13,812 nucleotides of DNA, taken from the NCBI GenBank assembly GCA_021160405.1, contig JAGHCO010000052.1, positions 1 through 13,812 of the forward strand. The letters run 5' to 3'. The notes under the pieces were generated by a model that saw only the letters and a list, made by a program, of their open reading frames with translations, did not search any database and was not told the origin of the DNA. The translations under genes were made by a program, and so were the position numbers. Shown here in pieces: positions 1-8,075 of this stretch (the first letter of the stretch is position 1; each line of letters opens with the position of its first letter). This DNA comes from Candidatus Aerophobota bacterium. Its GTDB lineage: Bacteria; Aerophobota; Aerophobia; Aerophobales; JAGHCO01.

Positions 1-22
1 ATAATTGTTACAGAGGAGGAAG

Positions 23-1429
23 ATGGAGGAAGATTTTTCCCTTCAGCAGATACTTTTGACCACTCGAGGAAGGCTAATTAACCTAAGGGAAGATACTCAC
101 ATTTCAATTTCTCCGCGACAGATATCCACCGATACTCGTACTTTAAAAAAGGGAGATCTGTTTGTTGCTCTTAAAGGTAAGAACTTTGATGGTCACAGTT
201 TCTTGAAAGAAGCTTGCACTAAAGGAGCCCTGGGAGCTATAGTGGAAAAACTTCTTCCCCTTCCTTCACCTCATTTTTTTCTAATTCAAGTGGAGGATAC
301 TCTTAAAGCCCTTCAGAAGTTAGCTAAGTTTCACCGAAAAAGACTATCCTTTCCCTTTGTTGGCATAACAGGAAGTAATGGTAAAACTACAGTAAAGGAA
401 CTTATCTCTCACATTCTCTCTCAGAAATACTATGTAGGCAAATCTTTTGGTAATTTTAATAATCAAATTGGAGTTCCTCTCTCTTTACTAAAAATTTCTT
501 CTTCTCATCAGGTTGGAGTTTTAGAAATGGGAATGAGTGCTCGGGGAGAAATTGCTACCCTTTCCCGTATAGCTCAGCCTAACATTGGGTTAATTACCAA
601 CATTCACAGCTCTCACATTGGGTTTTTAGAAACCACCAAAGAAATTGCTCAAGCCAAAGGAGAAATTATCCCTATTTTAAACAGAAACGAGGAGAACTAT
701 CTGGTATTAAATGAGGATGATGCCTGGACAGAAAATTTTAAAAAAAAAGCTAAATGCAGGGTAGTTACATTTGGCCAGAGTAAAAATTCCCATTTTAAGG
801 CAGAAAATGTCTCAAGTAAAGGTGAGGAGATTAGCTTTACCCTTAAATTTCCTAACAAAGAGCACCTTTATCTGCGTCTTCCCTTACATAGATTTTTCAA
901 CATTTATAATTTATTAGCTGCCTGTTGTGTTTCTTCTCTTTTGGGAGTATCTTCTTCCAGTATTAAGGATGCTCTTTTTAAGTTTAAGCCTCTTCCTCTT
1001 CACTTTCAGCTAAATGACTTTGGGCAATACAGATTAATTAATGATAGCTATAATGCTAACCCTGAGTCTATGCAAGAGGCGCTAAGGCTTTTAAGAGGGA
1101 TGGATGGAAAAAGAAAAATAGCTGTTCTTGGAGATATGTTAGAGTTAGGGAAAAAGGCCCAATTTTTTCACTATCAAATAGGAAAGATAGCAGTTAAATT
1201 AGGTATAGATGCTATATTTGCTTATGGAGAATTTTCTGAGGATATGGTAAGGGGAGCTAAGGAAGAAGGAATAAAAGATGCCTTTTCCTTCACCGATAAA
1301 AGATCTTTAGTGAATAAGTTGCTGGACTACAAGAGAAGTGGAGATTGTTTCTTAATTAAGGGTTCCCGGGGGATGAAGATGGAAGAAATTGCCGATAGCT
1401 TAAGGATAAGTTTATGCTCCCCAACTTAG
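23..1429 (+). CDS. murF: UDP-N-acetylmuramoyl-tripeptide--D-alanyl-D-alanine ligase MurF
   Basis: This cytoplasmic Mur ligase adds D-Ala-D-Ala to UDP-MurNAc-tripeptide using ATP, the last soluble step before lipid I. From the ATG at 23 it has 468 residues, normal for the family. An N-terminal substrate-binding domain (STDTRTLKKGDLFVALKG) precedes the ATP P-loop GSNGKTT at residues 117-123, then FGNFNNQIGVP and EMGMSARGEI. The C-terminal domain carries NDSYNANPESM and LGDMLELG, both typical of MurF. A purine-rich GGAGG at 15-19 lies only 3 nt before the ATG. An in-frame TTG at 5 would add six residues and cannot be excluded because the window starts there. The 3' end overlaps mraY by 16 bp, so the two are translationally linked. 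Upstream dcw genes such as murE are outside the window. Confidence 0.95.
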   Translation: MEEDFSLQQILLTTRGRLINLREDTHISISPRQISTDTRTLKKGDLFVALKGKNFDGHSFLKEACTKGALGAIVEKLLPLPSPHFFLIQVEDTLKALQKLAKFHRKRLSFPFVGITGSNGKTTVKELISHILSQKYYVGKSFGNFNNQIGVPLSLLKISSSHQVGVLEMGMSARGEIATLSRIAQPNIGLITNIHSSHIGFLETTKEIAQAKGEIIPILNRNEENYLVLNEDDAWTENFKKKAKCRVVTFGQSKNSHFKAENVSSKGEEISFTLKFPNKEHLYLRLPLHRFFNIYNLLAACCVSSLLGVSSSSIKDALFKFKPLPLHFQLNDFGQYRLINDSYNANPESMQEALRLLRGMDGKRKIAVLGDMLELGKKAQFFHYQIGKIAVKLGIDAIFAYGEFSEDMVRGAKEEGIKDAFSFTDKRSLVNKLLDYKRSGDCFLIKGSRGMKMEEIADSLRISLCSPT

Positions 1430-2436
1430 TTTTTCCCTTAACTGTTAAAGTAGAAGGAGCTTTTCTTCTTTCCTTCTTTCTTGTTATTTTAATGGGCAAA
1501 GTGGCGGTAAAATGGCTTAAGAATAAGGGAATGGTTGATTACTTTCGCTCAGATGGACCATCTAGCCATTACTCTAAGAAGGGAATTCCTACAGGAGGGG
1601 GGATTCTTGTTCTCATTGCCCTCGGATTAACTCTTTTAATTTTTGGAAAATTTTCCAATGAGAAGGTAAGAATAGCTCTTCTGGTAACTGTTTATCTGGG
1701 AATAGTAGGATTTTGGGATGATTGGAAAAAAAGTGTGTCTCAAAGTTCCCGTGGATTAAGGGTAAAATTTAAACTTCTGTTGCAGATAATTTTGGCTTCT
1801 TTAGTAGGTATTTATTTTTATCTTAACTTTAATACTAAGCTATACATTCCTTTTTTTCGAATTTACTTAAATATAAACTTGTTATATATTCCTTTAATTA
1901 TGGCAGTTATTGTGGGGACTTGTAATGCAGTTAATCTCACTGATGGACTGGACGGATTAGCTTTAGGATGTATTATTCCTTCAGGAGGAGTTTACGCTAT
2001 TTTTTCTTTTTTTGCAGGAAGTTTTTATCTTTCCAAAATATCAAGAATACCCTACATCTCTGGAGCAGGAGAATTGGGAGTTTTCTGGGCAGCTCTGCTG
2101 GGGGCAAGCTGTGGTCTTTTATGGTACAATTCCTATCCAGCTCGCCTGTTTATAGGAGATACAGGGTCTCAGGCTCTGGGAGGAGCTCTTGGAATCACAT
2201 CTATTTTAATTAAACAGGAGATTCTTCTTTTATTAGTGGGAGGAGTATTTGTATTGGAGGCTCTCTCGGTTATTCTCCAGGTTACCTCTTTCCAGCTTAG
2301 GGGGAAGAGAATACTAAAGATGAGTCCTCTTCATCATCACTTTGAGCTAAAGGGAATAGAGGAGCCTAAGATTGTAATTAGATTCTGGATAGCATCCGGA
2401 TTATTGGCTTTGCTGGGAATAGGAGCTTTATTTTAA
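1414..2436 (+). CDS. mraY: Phospho-N-acetylmuramoyl-pentapeptide-transferase MraY
   Basis: MraY is the integral inner-membrane enzyme that transfers phospho-MurNAc-pentapeptide from UDP to undecaprenyl phosphate, giving lipid I. The 340 residues contain about ten hydrophobic helices and the family signatures in order: SHYSKKGIPTGGG near the N-terminus, the FWDDWKK aspartates, NLTDGLDGLA starting at residue 174, FIGDTGSQALGG, and the C-terminal histidine motif SPLHHHFELKG. The start is supported by AAGGA at 1402-1406, seven bases before the ATG and inside the end of murF. It sits in the normal dcw order between murF and murD, but a 191-bp gap with repeat sequence follows it. Confidence 0.96.
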   Translation: MLPNLVFPLTVKVEGAFLLSFFLVILMGKVAVKWLKNKGMVDYFRSDGPSSHYSKKGIPTGGGILVLIALGLTLLIFGKFSNEKVRIALLVTVYLGIVGFWDDWKKSVSQSSRGLRVKFKLLLQIILASLVGIYFYLNFNTKLYIPFFRIYLNINLLYIPLIMAVIVGTCNAVNLTDGLDGLALGCIIPSGGVYAIFSFFAGSFYLSKISRIPYISGAGELGVFWAALLGASCGLLWYNSYPARLFIGDTGSQALGGALGITSILIKQEILLLLVGGVFVLEALSVILQVTSFQLRGKRILKMSPLHHHFELKGIEEPKIVIRFWIASGLLALLGIGALF

Positions 2437-2442
2437 CCACTA

Positions 2443-2600
2443 ATTAGCCACAAATTTACACAGATAAATGCGTAAATGTGTAGAAGAGTGAATGCGTGAT
2501 GTGTAATATGTAAAAAAACTGTAATGTGTGATTTGTGAAAGGCGAAAAACCTCTTTACTTATTACTAATTACAATTCTCCGCGTGCTCTGCGGCGAAATT
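2443..2600. repeat. Composite degenerate intergenic repeat between mraY and murD
   Basis: The 191-bp mraY-murD gap is filled by repeat-like sequence. It begins with TTAGCCACAAATTTACACAG, whose TTAGCCACRAAT core recurs near 9979. Next come degenerate 7-8 nt units on the plus strand (TAAATGTG, TGAATGCG, TGATGTG, TAATATG, TAATGTG, TGATTTG; about 2473-2542). Units in the opposite sense follow (TTACTTA, TTACTAA, TTACAAT at 2555-2575), and then CTCCGCGTGCTCTGCGGCG. Similar strings are common between genes in several uncultivated bacteria, but I recognise no named family. No open frame of any merit is present. Confidence 0.6.
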
Positions 2601-2627
2601 AAATTATAGTAAGGCTGAATAATTCCC

Positions 2628-3989
2628 ATGAATATTAAATCGGCTCTGGTAATAGGAATGGGTGAAAGCGGAAAAGAGGCAGCTATTCTTTTAAAGGAAA
2701 GAGGAGCTAATGTGGTGTTGGGAGAGATAAAGAATGATTATGAAACAGAAAAAGAGGCAAAAAAACTTAGAAAAAAGGGAATTCAAGTAGTTTTAGGACC
2801 TCATCCCCTAAGTTTGCTTAAAGATAAAGAGATAGTTGTTGTCTCTCCTGGAGTTCCTTTAGAGATTCCTTTAATTCGAAAAGCTCGTCAAAAGGGTATT
2901 TCCGTGATAGGGGAATTAGAGCTGGCCTATCGCTATCTGAGGAATCAAACTGTAATTGCTATTACTGGAACCAACGGTAAGAGCACCACTGTTATGCTTG
3001 TTGCAGAAATTCTCTCTCGGGCAGGATTTAAAGTTAAGGTAGCCGGTAATATTGGTATTCCCCTATCACAGATAGCAAGAGAGCCTTCCCCAATTATCGT
3101 GGTGGAGGTAAGTAGCTTTCAGTTAGAGTCAGTTGAGCAGTTTTCTCCCCATATTTTTTCACTTCTCAACATCACCCCTGATCATTTGGATCGTCACTGT
3201 AGTTTTAATAGATATATAGAAGTTAAATCTAATCTTTTGAGAAAACTAAAAGTAAATGATTTTGCCATTCTTAATAAGGATGATGAAATCATTTATCCCT
3301 TAGCTAAAAAAACAAAAGCTAAAGTAATATTTTTTAGTGAGAGAGAAAAACTAAGAAAAGGGGTATTTTTAAAAGGGAATGAAATAGTTGCTAATATAGA
3401 GGATAAATTTGCTATTTCAACTGATAATCTTCCCTTAACCCATTTTCATAGCTGGGAAAATGTTCTTTGTAGCGTTGCTATTTCCTCAGTATGCAAGGTA
3501 AAAGAAGAGGCAATAAGACAGGCTCTATTTAATTTTAAGGGTCTTGCTCATAGACAGGAGCAGGTAGGTGAGATTAAGGGAGTGAATTTTGTAGATGATT
3601 CCAAGGCTACCAATGTGGGAGCAGTTCTGAAGTGTTTAGATTTATTTGAAAAACCCATCATTTTAATAATGGGAGGAAGAGACAAGGGGGGGGATTTCTC
3701 TAAATTAAAGCCAAAGATAAAGAAGAAAGTAAAACTAATTATATTATTTGGGGAAACTAAAGGAAAAATAAAAGGACAACTCTCAGGTGTTGAAAACTTG
3801 ATGGAGGTTGATAGTATAAAAGAGGCGGTAAGAGTGGGTTTTAAAATGGCGAAAAAAGGGGACAGTGTACTTTTATCTCCCGGCTGTTCGAGTTTTGATC
3901 AATTTAAAAATTACAGAGAGAGAGGCAACGTTTTTAAAGAGGAGGTGAAAAAACTTAAAGAAGAAGTTGAAAAGAAAGTTATCTTTTGA
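2628..3989 (+). CDS. murD: UDP-N-acetylmuramoylalanine--D-glutamate ligase MurD
   Basis: MurD is a cytoplasmic Mur ligase that adds D-Glu to UDP-MurNAc-L-Ala. The 453-residue length is normal. The N-terminal Rossmann-like domain opens with VIGMGESGKEAA and contains VVSPGVP. The ATP P-loop GTNGKSTT is at residues 114-121, followed by AGNIGIPL, EVSSFQLE, NITPDHLDRH, the substrate region LAHRQEQV...NFVDDSKATN, and the C-terminal LIMGGRDKGGDF and LLSPGCSSFDQF. Together these are diagnostic of MurD rather than MurC, MurE or MurF. The ribosome-binding site is weak: AAGG about 13 nt before the ATG. The 3' end overlaps ftsW by 23 bp. Confidence 0.96.
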   Translation: MNIKSALVIGMGESGKEAAILLKERGANVVLGEIKNDYETEKEAKKLRKKGIQVVLGPHPLSLLKDKEIVVVSPGVPLEIPLIRKARQKGISVIGELELAYRYLRNQTVIAITGTNGKSTTVMLVAEILSRAGFKVKVAGNIGIPLSQIAREPSPIIVVEVSSFQLESVEQFSPHIFSLLNITPDHLDRHCSFNRYIEVKSNLLRKLKVNDFAILNKDDEIIYPLAKKTKAKVIFFSEREKLRKGVFLKGNEIVANIEDKFAISTDNLPLTHFHSWENVLCSVAISSVCKVKEEAIRQALFNFKGLAHRQEQVGEIKGVNFVDDSKATNVGAVLKCLDLFEKPIILIMGGRDKGGDFSKLKPKIKKKVKLIILFGETKGKIKGQLSGVENLMEVDSIKEAVRVGFKMAKKGDSVLLSPGCSSFDQFKNYRERGNVFKEEVKKLKEEVEKKVIF

Positions 3990-5091
3990 TTATTTCCTTC
4001 TTTTAATCACAGGATTGCTGGTAGTAATAGGATTAGTGGCTATTTTTAGTGCCAGCGCCCCTTACAGCTATATCGGAAAGGAAAGTTCTTATGCTTACTT
4101 AAAAAATCAATTAAAGTGGTTAGTAATAGGGATTTTTTTCTTATTTTTTGCCGCTAAATTTAACTACCACTGGTATCAAAAGTTAGATAGAATAATCATA
4201 CTTTTAGTTTTGTTTTTTCTTTGTGTAGTATATCTTCCTGGGGTAGGCCGACAGATAAGGGGAACTTACCGATGGATTGATCTGAAATCCTTCCATTTTC
4301 AGCCCAGTGAGTTTGCTAAGATAGGTTTAATTATTTACCTTTCCTCTTCCCTTGTTCGAAAAAAAGATAAATTAAACAGTTTTATTAATGGATTTTTGCC
4401 TTTCTTTATCATTATCTCCTTTATCTTCCTGCTTGTAGTTATGGAGCCAGATCTTAGTTCAGCTATGATTATAGCAATAGTTGGATTCGCAGTTTTATAT
4501 GCTGGAGGAGTTAAGGTTTCTCATATGTTCTATACGATATTATTAGCAGCCATTCCCCTTTACTTTTCTATTTTTGGAGTCGGCTACCGCAAGGGTAGAA
4601 TCACTGCTTTTCTTCATCCGGAAAGATACCCTCAAGGAATAGGTTTCCAGCTTATTCATTCAAAGATCTCCTTAGGTGTAGGGGGGTTGTGGGGCTTAGG
4701 ACCAGGTAAAGGTAGAGAAAAACTTTTCTACCTTCCCACTCCTCATACTGATTCCATATTTGCTGTAATTGGTGAAGAACTTGGTTTTGTGGGAACAAGC
4801 TTAATTGTGGTTTTGTTTTTTCTAATGGCTGTGCGTGGACTTAAAATAGTGAGAAAAGCTCCTGACGATCTGGGCAAATTATTAGCTTTAGGATTAACCT
4901 TTTTAATATGTTTTCAGGCAGTGATAAATATGGGAGTAGCTACAGTGATTTTTCCCACTACCGGAGCCACACTACCTTTTATCAGTTACGGAGGATCATC
5001 TTTAATTGTTTGCCTTACAGCCGTAGGAATTTTGCTTAATATATCAAGAAAGCCTCAGGGTTTCCCCTCCGTCGCTGGAGATGCTCCTTAA
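3967..5091 (+). CDS. ftsW: FtsW-type lipid II polymerase (SEDS family)
   Basis: FtsW is the septal SEDS glycosyltransferase that polymerises lipid II together with its cognate class B PBP in the inner membrane. The 374 residues show about ten hydrophobic helices and SEDS landmarks: FHFQPSEFAKIGLI, VMEPDLSSAMII, the long loop QLIHSKISLGVGG...GREKLFYLPTPHTDSIFAVIGEELGF, and INMGVATVIFPTTGATLPFISYGGSS. RodA and SpoVE share this fold; the name FtsW rests on its place in the dcw cluster directly after murD. The start is a TTG at 3967 inside murD, preceded only by a weak AAAGAAG. The last residues (GFPSVAGDAP) read through hairpin-forming sequence and may be a repeat-derived tail. No murG, murC or ftsQ follows. 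Confidence 0.92.
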   Translation: MKRKLSFDYFLLLITGLLVVIGLVAIFSASAPYSYIGKESSYAYLKNQLKWLVIGIFFLFFAAKFNYHWYQKLDRIIILLVLFFLCVVYLPGVGRQIRGTYRWIDLKSFHFQPSEFAKIGLIIYLSSSLVRKKDKLNSFINGFLPFFIIISFIFLLVVMEPDLSSAMIIAIVGFAVLYAGGVKVSHMFYTILLAAIPLYFSIFGVGYRKGRITAFLHPERYPQGIGFQLIHSKISLGVGGLWGLGPGKGREKLFYLPTPHTDSIFAVIGEELGFVGTSLIVVLFFLMAVRGLKIVRKAPDDLGKLLALGLTFLICFQAVINMGVATVIFPTTGATLPFISYGGSSLIVCLTAVGILLNISRKPQGFPSVAGDAP

Positions 5092-5147
5092 ATTATCTTG
5101 TGCTCGGTCTCCTCGTTAAGGTAGATCCAAAAAACTTCCTCCTTTTT

Positions 5148-5180
5148 CCCTCTCTTTACGGGAGAGGGTTAGGGTGAGGG
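5148..5180. repeat. Intergenic hairpin repeat with GTGAGGG-type tail
   Basis: CCCTCTC at 5148-5154 pairs perfectly with GAGAGGG at 5162-5168 around a 7-nt loop, followed by TTAGGGTGAGGG. This arrangement resembles a hairpin repeat seen between genes in many bacteria. There is no T-run after it, so it is not a classical terminator. The same gap holds CCTTAA/TTAAGG arms (5086-5091 and 5116-5121) and two small tetraloop-like hairpins (5187-5198 and 5200-5211). No convincing promoter for the next gene was found. Confidence 0.5.
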
Positions 5181-5260
5181 CTAATGCTCCTTCGGGGAAT
5201 GCCCTTCGGCAACAAGTTATAAATCCTATACCTCAAGAGAAAGGCTAAGAGGTAAACGAG

Positions 5261-5785
5261 ATGAACGAGAAAATGTTAGAAGTGGAAGTAAAGGTGAGGG
5301 TAAATCCTGAGCAAATAAAAGAAAAACTTAAGGAGCTTAAAGCTGCCTTTATCAAAGAAGTAGAGCAGGAGGATACCTATTTTAAGCATCCTTGCTGGAA
5401 TTTTAAAGATAGAGATGAGGCTTTAAGAGTAAGAGAGGAGGGAAACATTTTTTTTCTCACCTTTAAGGGGCCTAAACTGGATAAAAAAATTAAGGTCAGA
5501 AAAGAGTTACAACTACAAGTAGAATCTGAAATATTTGAATTGTTAAAAGAGATAGGTTTTTCTGAGCTAAAAAAGGTAAGGAAGAGGAGAAAGCTTTACC
5601 AGTGGAAAAATCTAAAAGTTTGCCTGGATAAGGTAGAGGGATTGGGAGATTTTCTGGAAATAGAAGGAAAAAGCTGGGAGGATAAGTCCATTATAAGGGA
5701 GCTGGTAAAGAAATTAAACATCAAGGAGGAATCTCTTAGCACTATTTCTTATTTAGAGTTACTGTTACTCCATTCGAGTAGTTAA
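5261..5785 (+). CDS. CYTH-domain protein (CyaB / triphosphatase family)
   Basis: This is a 174-residue cytoplasmic single-domain CYTH protein, a fold that binds triphosphates and divalent metal in a beta-tunnel. The signature ExExK is E7, E9 and K11. Other expected charged tunnel residues are present: QEDTYF (D38, Y40), ALRVR (R56, R58), TFKG (K69), RKEL (R80, E82), CLDKVEGLGDFLEIE (D123, E126, E133, E135), and a C-terminal STISYLELL. The fold is therefore clear and probably active. Substrate is not: family members include class IV adenylate cyclases, inorganic triphosphatases and thiamine triphosphatases. AAGAGGT at 5247-5253 supports the ATG at 5261; an in-frame ATG at 5273 is possible. Its last 21 bp overlap the end of the convergent lptG. 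Confidence 0.85.
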   Translation: MNEKMLEVEVKVRVNPEQIKEKLKELKAAFIKEVEQEDTYFKHPCWNFKDRDEALRVREEGNIFFLTFKGPKLDKKIKVRKELQLQVESEIFELLKEIGFSELKKVRKRRKLYQWKNLKVCLDKVEGLGDFLEIEGKSWEDKSIIRELVKKLNIKEESLSTISYLELLLLHSSS

Positions 5786-6817
5786 ATATATACCAATTGC
5801 TAAAAAGACAATATTGGGAATCCAGGCAGATATTCCTGGGATAACAATTCCACCTTTTCCTATAGCCTTAAAAAAGGCCATTGTCTCGTAATATCCAAAA
5901 CTTATAATTAGTCCAAGAGCAAGACCCGCTCCCCTTCCTACCTTTCTTAAAAAAATCCCAATAGGAATACTAACAAATATTAAAATGAAATTGGCAAAAG
6001 GAGAGGAATATTTAAAGTTAAGTTCAGTTTCTAAATCTGAGGTTTCAAATCCGCTCTTTTTGTAATTTTCAACATGCTTTTTTAATTCTGATATGTTCAT
6101 TCGCTCCGGTGGGAAGTATTTTTTAGTAAAATAAGATGGTTTTTGATCTATACCAAGAAATCTTTGATTAAAATAGATTCCTTTTAATTTATCTTTTAAC
6201 CAGTATTCCCTTCCCTGGTAAAGGGTCCATTTCCCATTTTCCCATTTCCCTTCCTTAGCCACAATTAAGGAGGGGGAGAAAGATTTTTTGTAAATTAAGA
6301 TATCCCTCATCTTAGCTTTTTCTAAATCAAAGGACCTAATATAAAAGATACAAGAGGGAGGAACAGCAATAAAGATATTTTTTTGGATTTTTTCCTTAGC
6401 CATCCCAATAAAATTTTTTTGCTTTAGCTCATAAGCAAGTTGATTCGTTTGGAAAGTTAAAGTATTATCCAGAAACAGAATAGTGAAAGAGATAATTAAT
6501 CCACAGGTGAAAATAGGAAGGAGAGCTCTTTTAATAGAGGTACCGCTGGTTTGGATAGCCTGGATTTGGTTAGTGCTTGCAAGATAAATGATAGCAAACA
6601 GACAAGAGATAACAACGGAAACTGGGCTAAGCAAAATCCACAGGTAAGGAATTTGAAGGAGATAATAGCTAACAAGGGATGCAAATTCTATCCCTTTTTT
6701 TAACTTACTTATAGAGGTAAAAAAATCTGTTAAGATAAAAATAGCTATAAAAAAAAGAATAAAAATAAAGTAAAATCTTAAAAATTCTTTAGTAACGTAC
6801 TTATCCAGAATTCTCAT
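5765..6817 (-). CDS. lptG: LPS export permease, YjgQ/LptG-like
   Basis: This 350-residue inner-membrane protein belongs to the YjgP/YjgQ family. With LptF and LptB it would form the ABC transporter that pulls lipopolysaccharide out of the inner membrane towards LptC and LptA. It has the expected three N-terminal helices (start MRILDKYVTKEFLRFYF), the conserved ASTNQIQAIQTSGTSIKRAL segment, a periplasmic beta-jellyroll region in the middle, and three C-terminal helices containing SSPFANFILIFVSIPIGI. It lies 5 bp after lptF; AGAAGG at 6831-6826, which includes the last codons of lptF, is its ribosome-binding site. LptG is assigned rather than LptF by gene order and similarity of the N-terminus. 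Its 3' end overlaps the CYTH gene on the other strand. Confidence 0.88.
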   Translation of the reverse strand: MRILDKYVTKEFLRFYFIFILFFIAIFILTDFFTSISKLKKGIEFASLVSYYLLQIPYLWILLSPVSVVISCLFAIIYLASTNQIQAIQTSGTSIKRALLPIFTCGLIISFTILFLDNTLTFQTNQLAYELKQKNFIGMAKEKIQKNIFIAVPPSCIFYIRSFDLEKAKMRDILIYKKSFSPSLIVAKEGKWENGKWTLYQGREYWLKDKLKGIYFNQRFLGIDQKPSYFTKKYFPPERMNISELKKHVENYKKSGFETSDLETELNFKYSSPFANFILIFVSIPIGIFLRKVGRGAGLALGLIISFGYYETMAFFKAIGKGGIVIPGISAWIPNIVFLAIGIYLTTRME

Positions 6818-6822
6818 ATCAG

Positions 6823-7905
6823 TTACCTTCTAATAGCCTTTAAATTTAAAAAGATTCCCGCAGCTAACATTATAAAGTTAGGCATCCAGATAGCAAAAAA
6901 TGGTGGTAGAAACCCAGCTCTTGCCAAAAAGTTTCCAATCAAGAAAAGGATGTAGTATATGACTATTACAATAAGACTTATTCCCAAACTTATAGATTTA
7001 GCTCCTCTTTTTATCTTAATTCCCAGAGGAACAGCTAAAATTCCCATGAGGAAGGTCGCCAGAGGAATAGCTATTCTTCCCTGGAAATCAGCTTCCAGCT
7101 TTCTTTTCTCTTCTTCTCCCAACCCCTTTTCTTTTAATTTAGCTTTTATTTCTTTTAAACTCATTTCATAGCTACTTTTCTCCCTTTTCTCCTTTTTACT
7201 AAGCTGGTTTTGAGGATAGATAATCTGAGTATTAAATTCCCCCCTTTGAATTAGTTGATAATTTTTATTAAACTTGTAAATAGCTACTTTTCTTAAGATC
7301 AAAGTTTCATCTTTAACTTCCCCTTCCTTAGCTAATGTAATCTGGGGAAACAACTGTGCTTTTTGAGGAAGGAATTCATATAAAACTATACCTTTCATCT
7401 GTTGATTTTCTGGATTTAAATGGTAGGTGTAAAGTTTTCTTCCTTCTACATCAATAATTGTATTTTCCTTGATCTGCAGGGTTGGCCTTTGTAGAAGAAT
7501 TCGTTGATAGGTTTTTTGATAAAGTTGGTTGCATTGAGGAGTTAGCCAGGCGGAAAAAAAAAGAGACACTACACTGAGAAAAAAAGCAAGTACAAAGATA
7601 GGGGATTCTAATTGAAGTAAACTTATTCCAGAGCTGCGGAAGGCAATTATTTCTCCTTCACAGCTCAACCGACCAAAGCTTAAGATTAAAGAAAAGAGAA
7701 GAGCAATTGGAATTATTATATCTAAATAAGAAGGAATAGTGAGGAGGATTAATTTCCCTACTAAGAAGGGAGGAGCATTTTTTACAAATATTAGTTCTGT
7801 TAAATCAAAAATGATTCCCATAAATAAAATAAAATTAAAAAACAAAAGACCAAAAACAAAGGGTCCCAACATTTCCTTTAATACATATCGGTGTATTATT
7901 TTCAT
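6823..7905 (-). CDS. lptF: LPS export permease, YjgP/LptF-like
   Basis: First gene of the lptF-lptG pair, 360 residues, a YjgP/YjgQ-family inner-membrane permease and partner of LptG in LPS extraction. The N-terminus MKIIHRYVLKEMLGPFVFGL is followed by helices with IPSYLDIIIPIALLFSLILSFGRLSCEGEIIAFRSSGIS, the typical LptF cytoplasmic coupling region. A periplasmic beta-rich domain (about residues 130-250) and C-terminal helices beginning RIAIPLATFLMGILAVPLGI complete the family layout. No Shine-Dalgarno sequence precedes the ATG. The promoter at 7914-7942 places transcription start about 2 nt before it, so the mRNA is probably leaderless. Its presence argues for a diderm cell envelope. Confidence 0.9.
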   Translation of the reverse strand: MKIIHRYVLKEMLGPFVFGLLFFNFILFMGIIFDLTELIFVKNAPPFLVGKLILLTIPSYLDIIIPIALLFSLILSFGRLSCEGEIIAFRSSGISLLQLESPIFVLAFFLSVVSLFFSAWLTPQCNQLYQKTYQRILLQRPTLQIKENTIIDVEGRKLYTYHLNPENQQMKGIVLYEFLPQKAQLFPQITLAKEGEVKDETLILRKVAIYKFNKNYQLIQRGEFNTQIIYPQNQLSKKEKREKSSYEMSLKEIKAKLKEKGLGEEEKRKLEADFQGRIAIPLATFLMGILAVPLGIKIKRGAKSISLGISLIVIVIYYILFLIGNFLARAGFLPPFFAIWMPNFIMLAAGIFLNLKAIRR

Positions 7906-7913
7906 CTTGCATT

Positions 7914-7942
7914 ATTTTACTTAGCTTATCCTGTATTGTCAA
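7914..7942 (-). promoter_or_regulatory. Sigma70-type promoter of lptFG
   Basis: On the minus strand, TTGACA (7942-7937) and TAAAAT (7919-7914) are separated by exactly 17 bases. Transcription should begin near 7907, almost on the lptF ATG at 7905. Confidence 0.7.
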
Positions 7943-7991
7943 TCTTATCTTATCTATTTGGTCTAAATCAACGTAGAACTTTGAACCTGTT

Positions 7992-8072
7992 TTACACATT
8001 AACCCATTTACTCATTCACGGATTTACTTATCACTCATTGCATTTCACATCTTACGTTTTACTTATTACTTC
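7992..8072. repeat. Degenerate heptanucleotide repeat between divergent promoters
   Basis: From 8024 to 8072 the plus strand reads as seven contiguous 7-nt units without a slip: TTACTTA, TCACTCA, TTGCATT, TCACATC, TTACGTT, TTACTTA, TTACTTC (consensus near TYACNTN). Less regular units of the same kind (TTACACA, TTTACTCA, TTCACGGA) extend back to 7992. The reverse complement resembles the units at 2473-2542. The array lies between the lptF promoter and the promoter of the TPR gene. Confidence 0.6.
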
Positions 8073-8075
8073 TAT

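Noticed and set aside
1968..2213. Open frame of 81 codons inside mraY
   Set aside because: It lies wholly within mraY in another frame and shows no domain or ribosome-binding site; it is a coding shadow.
6959..7171. Plus-strand open frame opposite lptF
   Set aside because: Antisense shadow of the lptF coding sequence with no recognisable protein features.
7992..8072. CRISPR array
   Set aside because: The units are 7 nt, contiguous and degenerate, with no 20-40 nt repeats, no spacers and no cas genes nearby.
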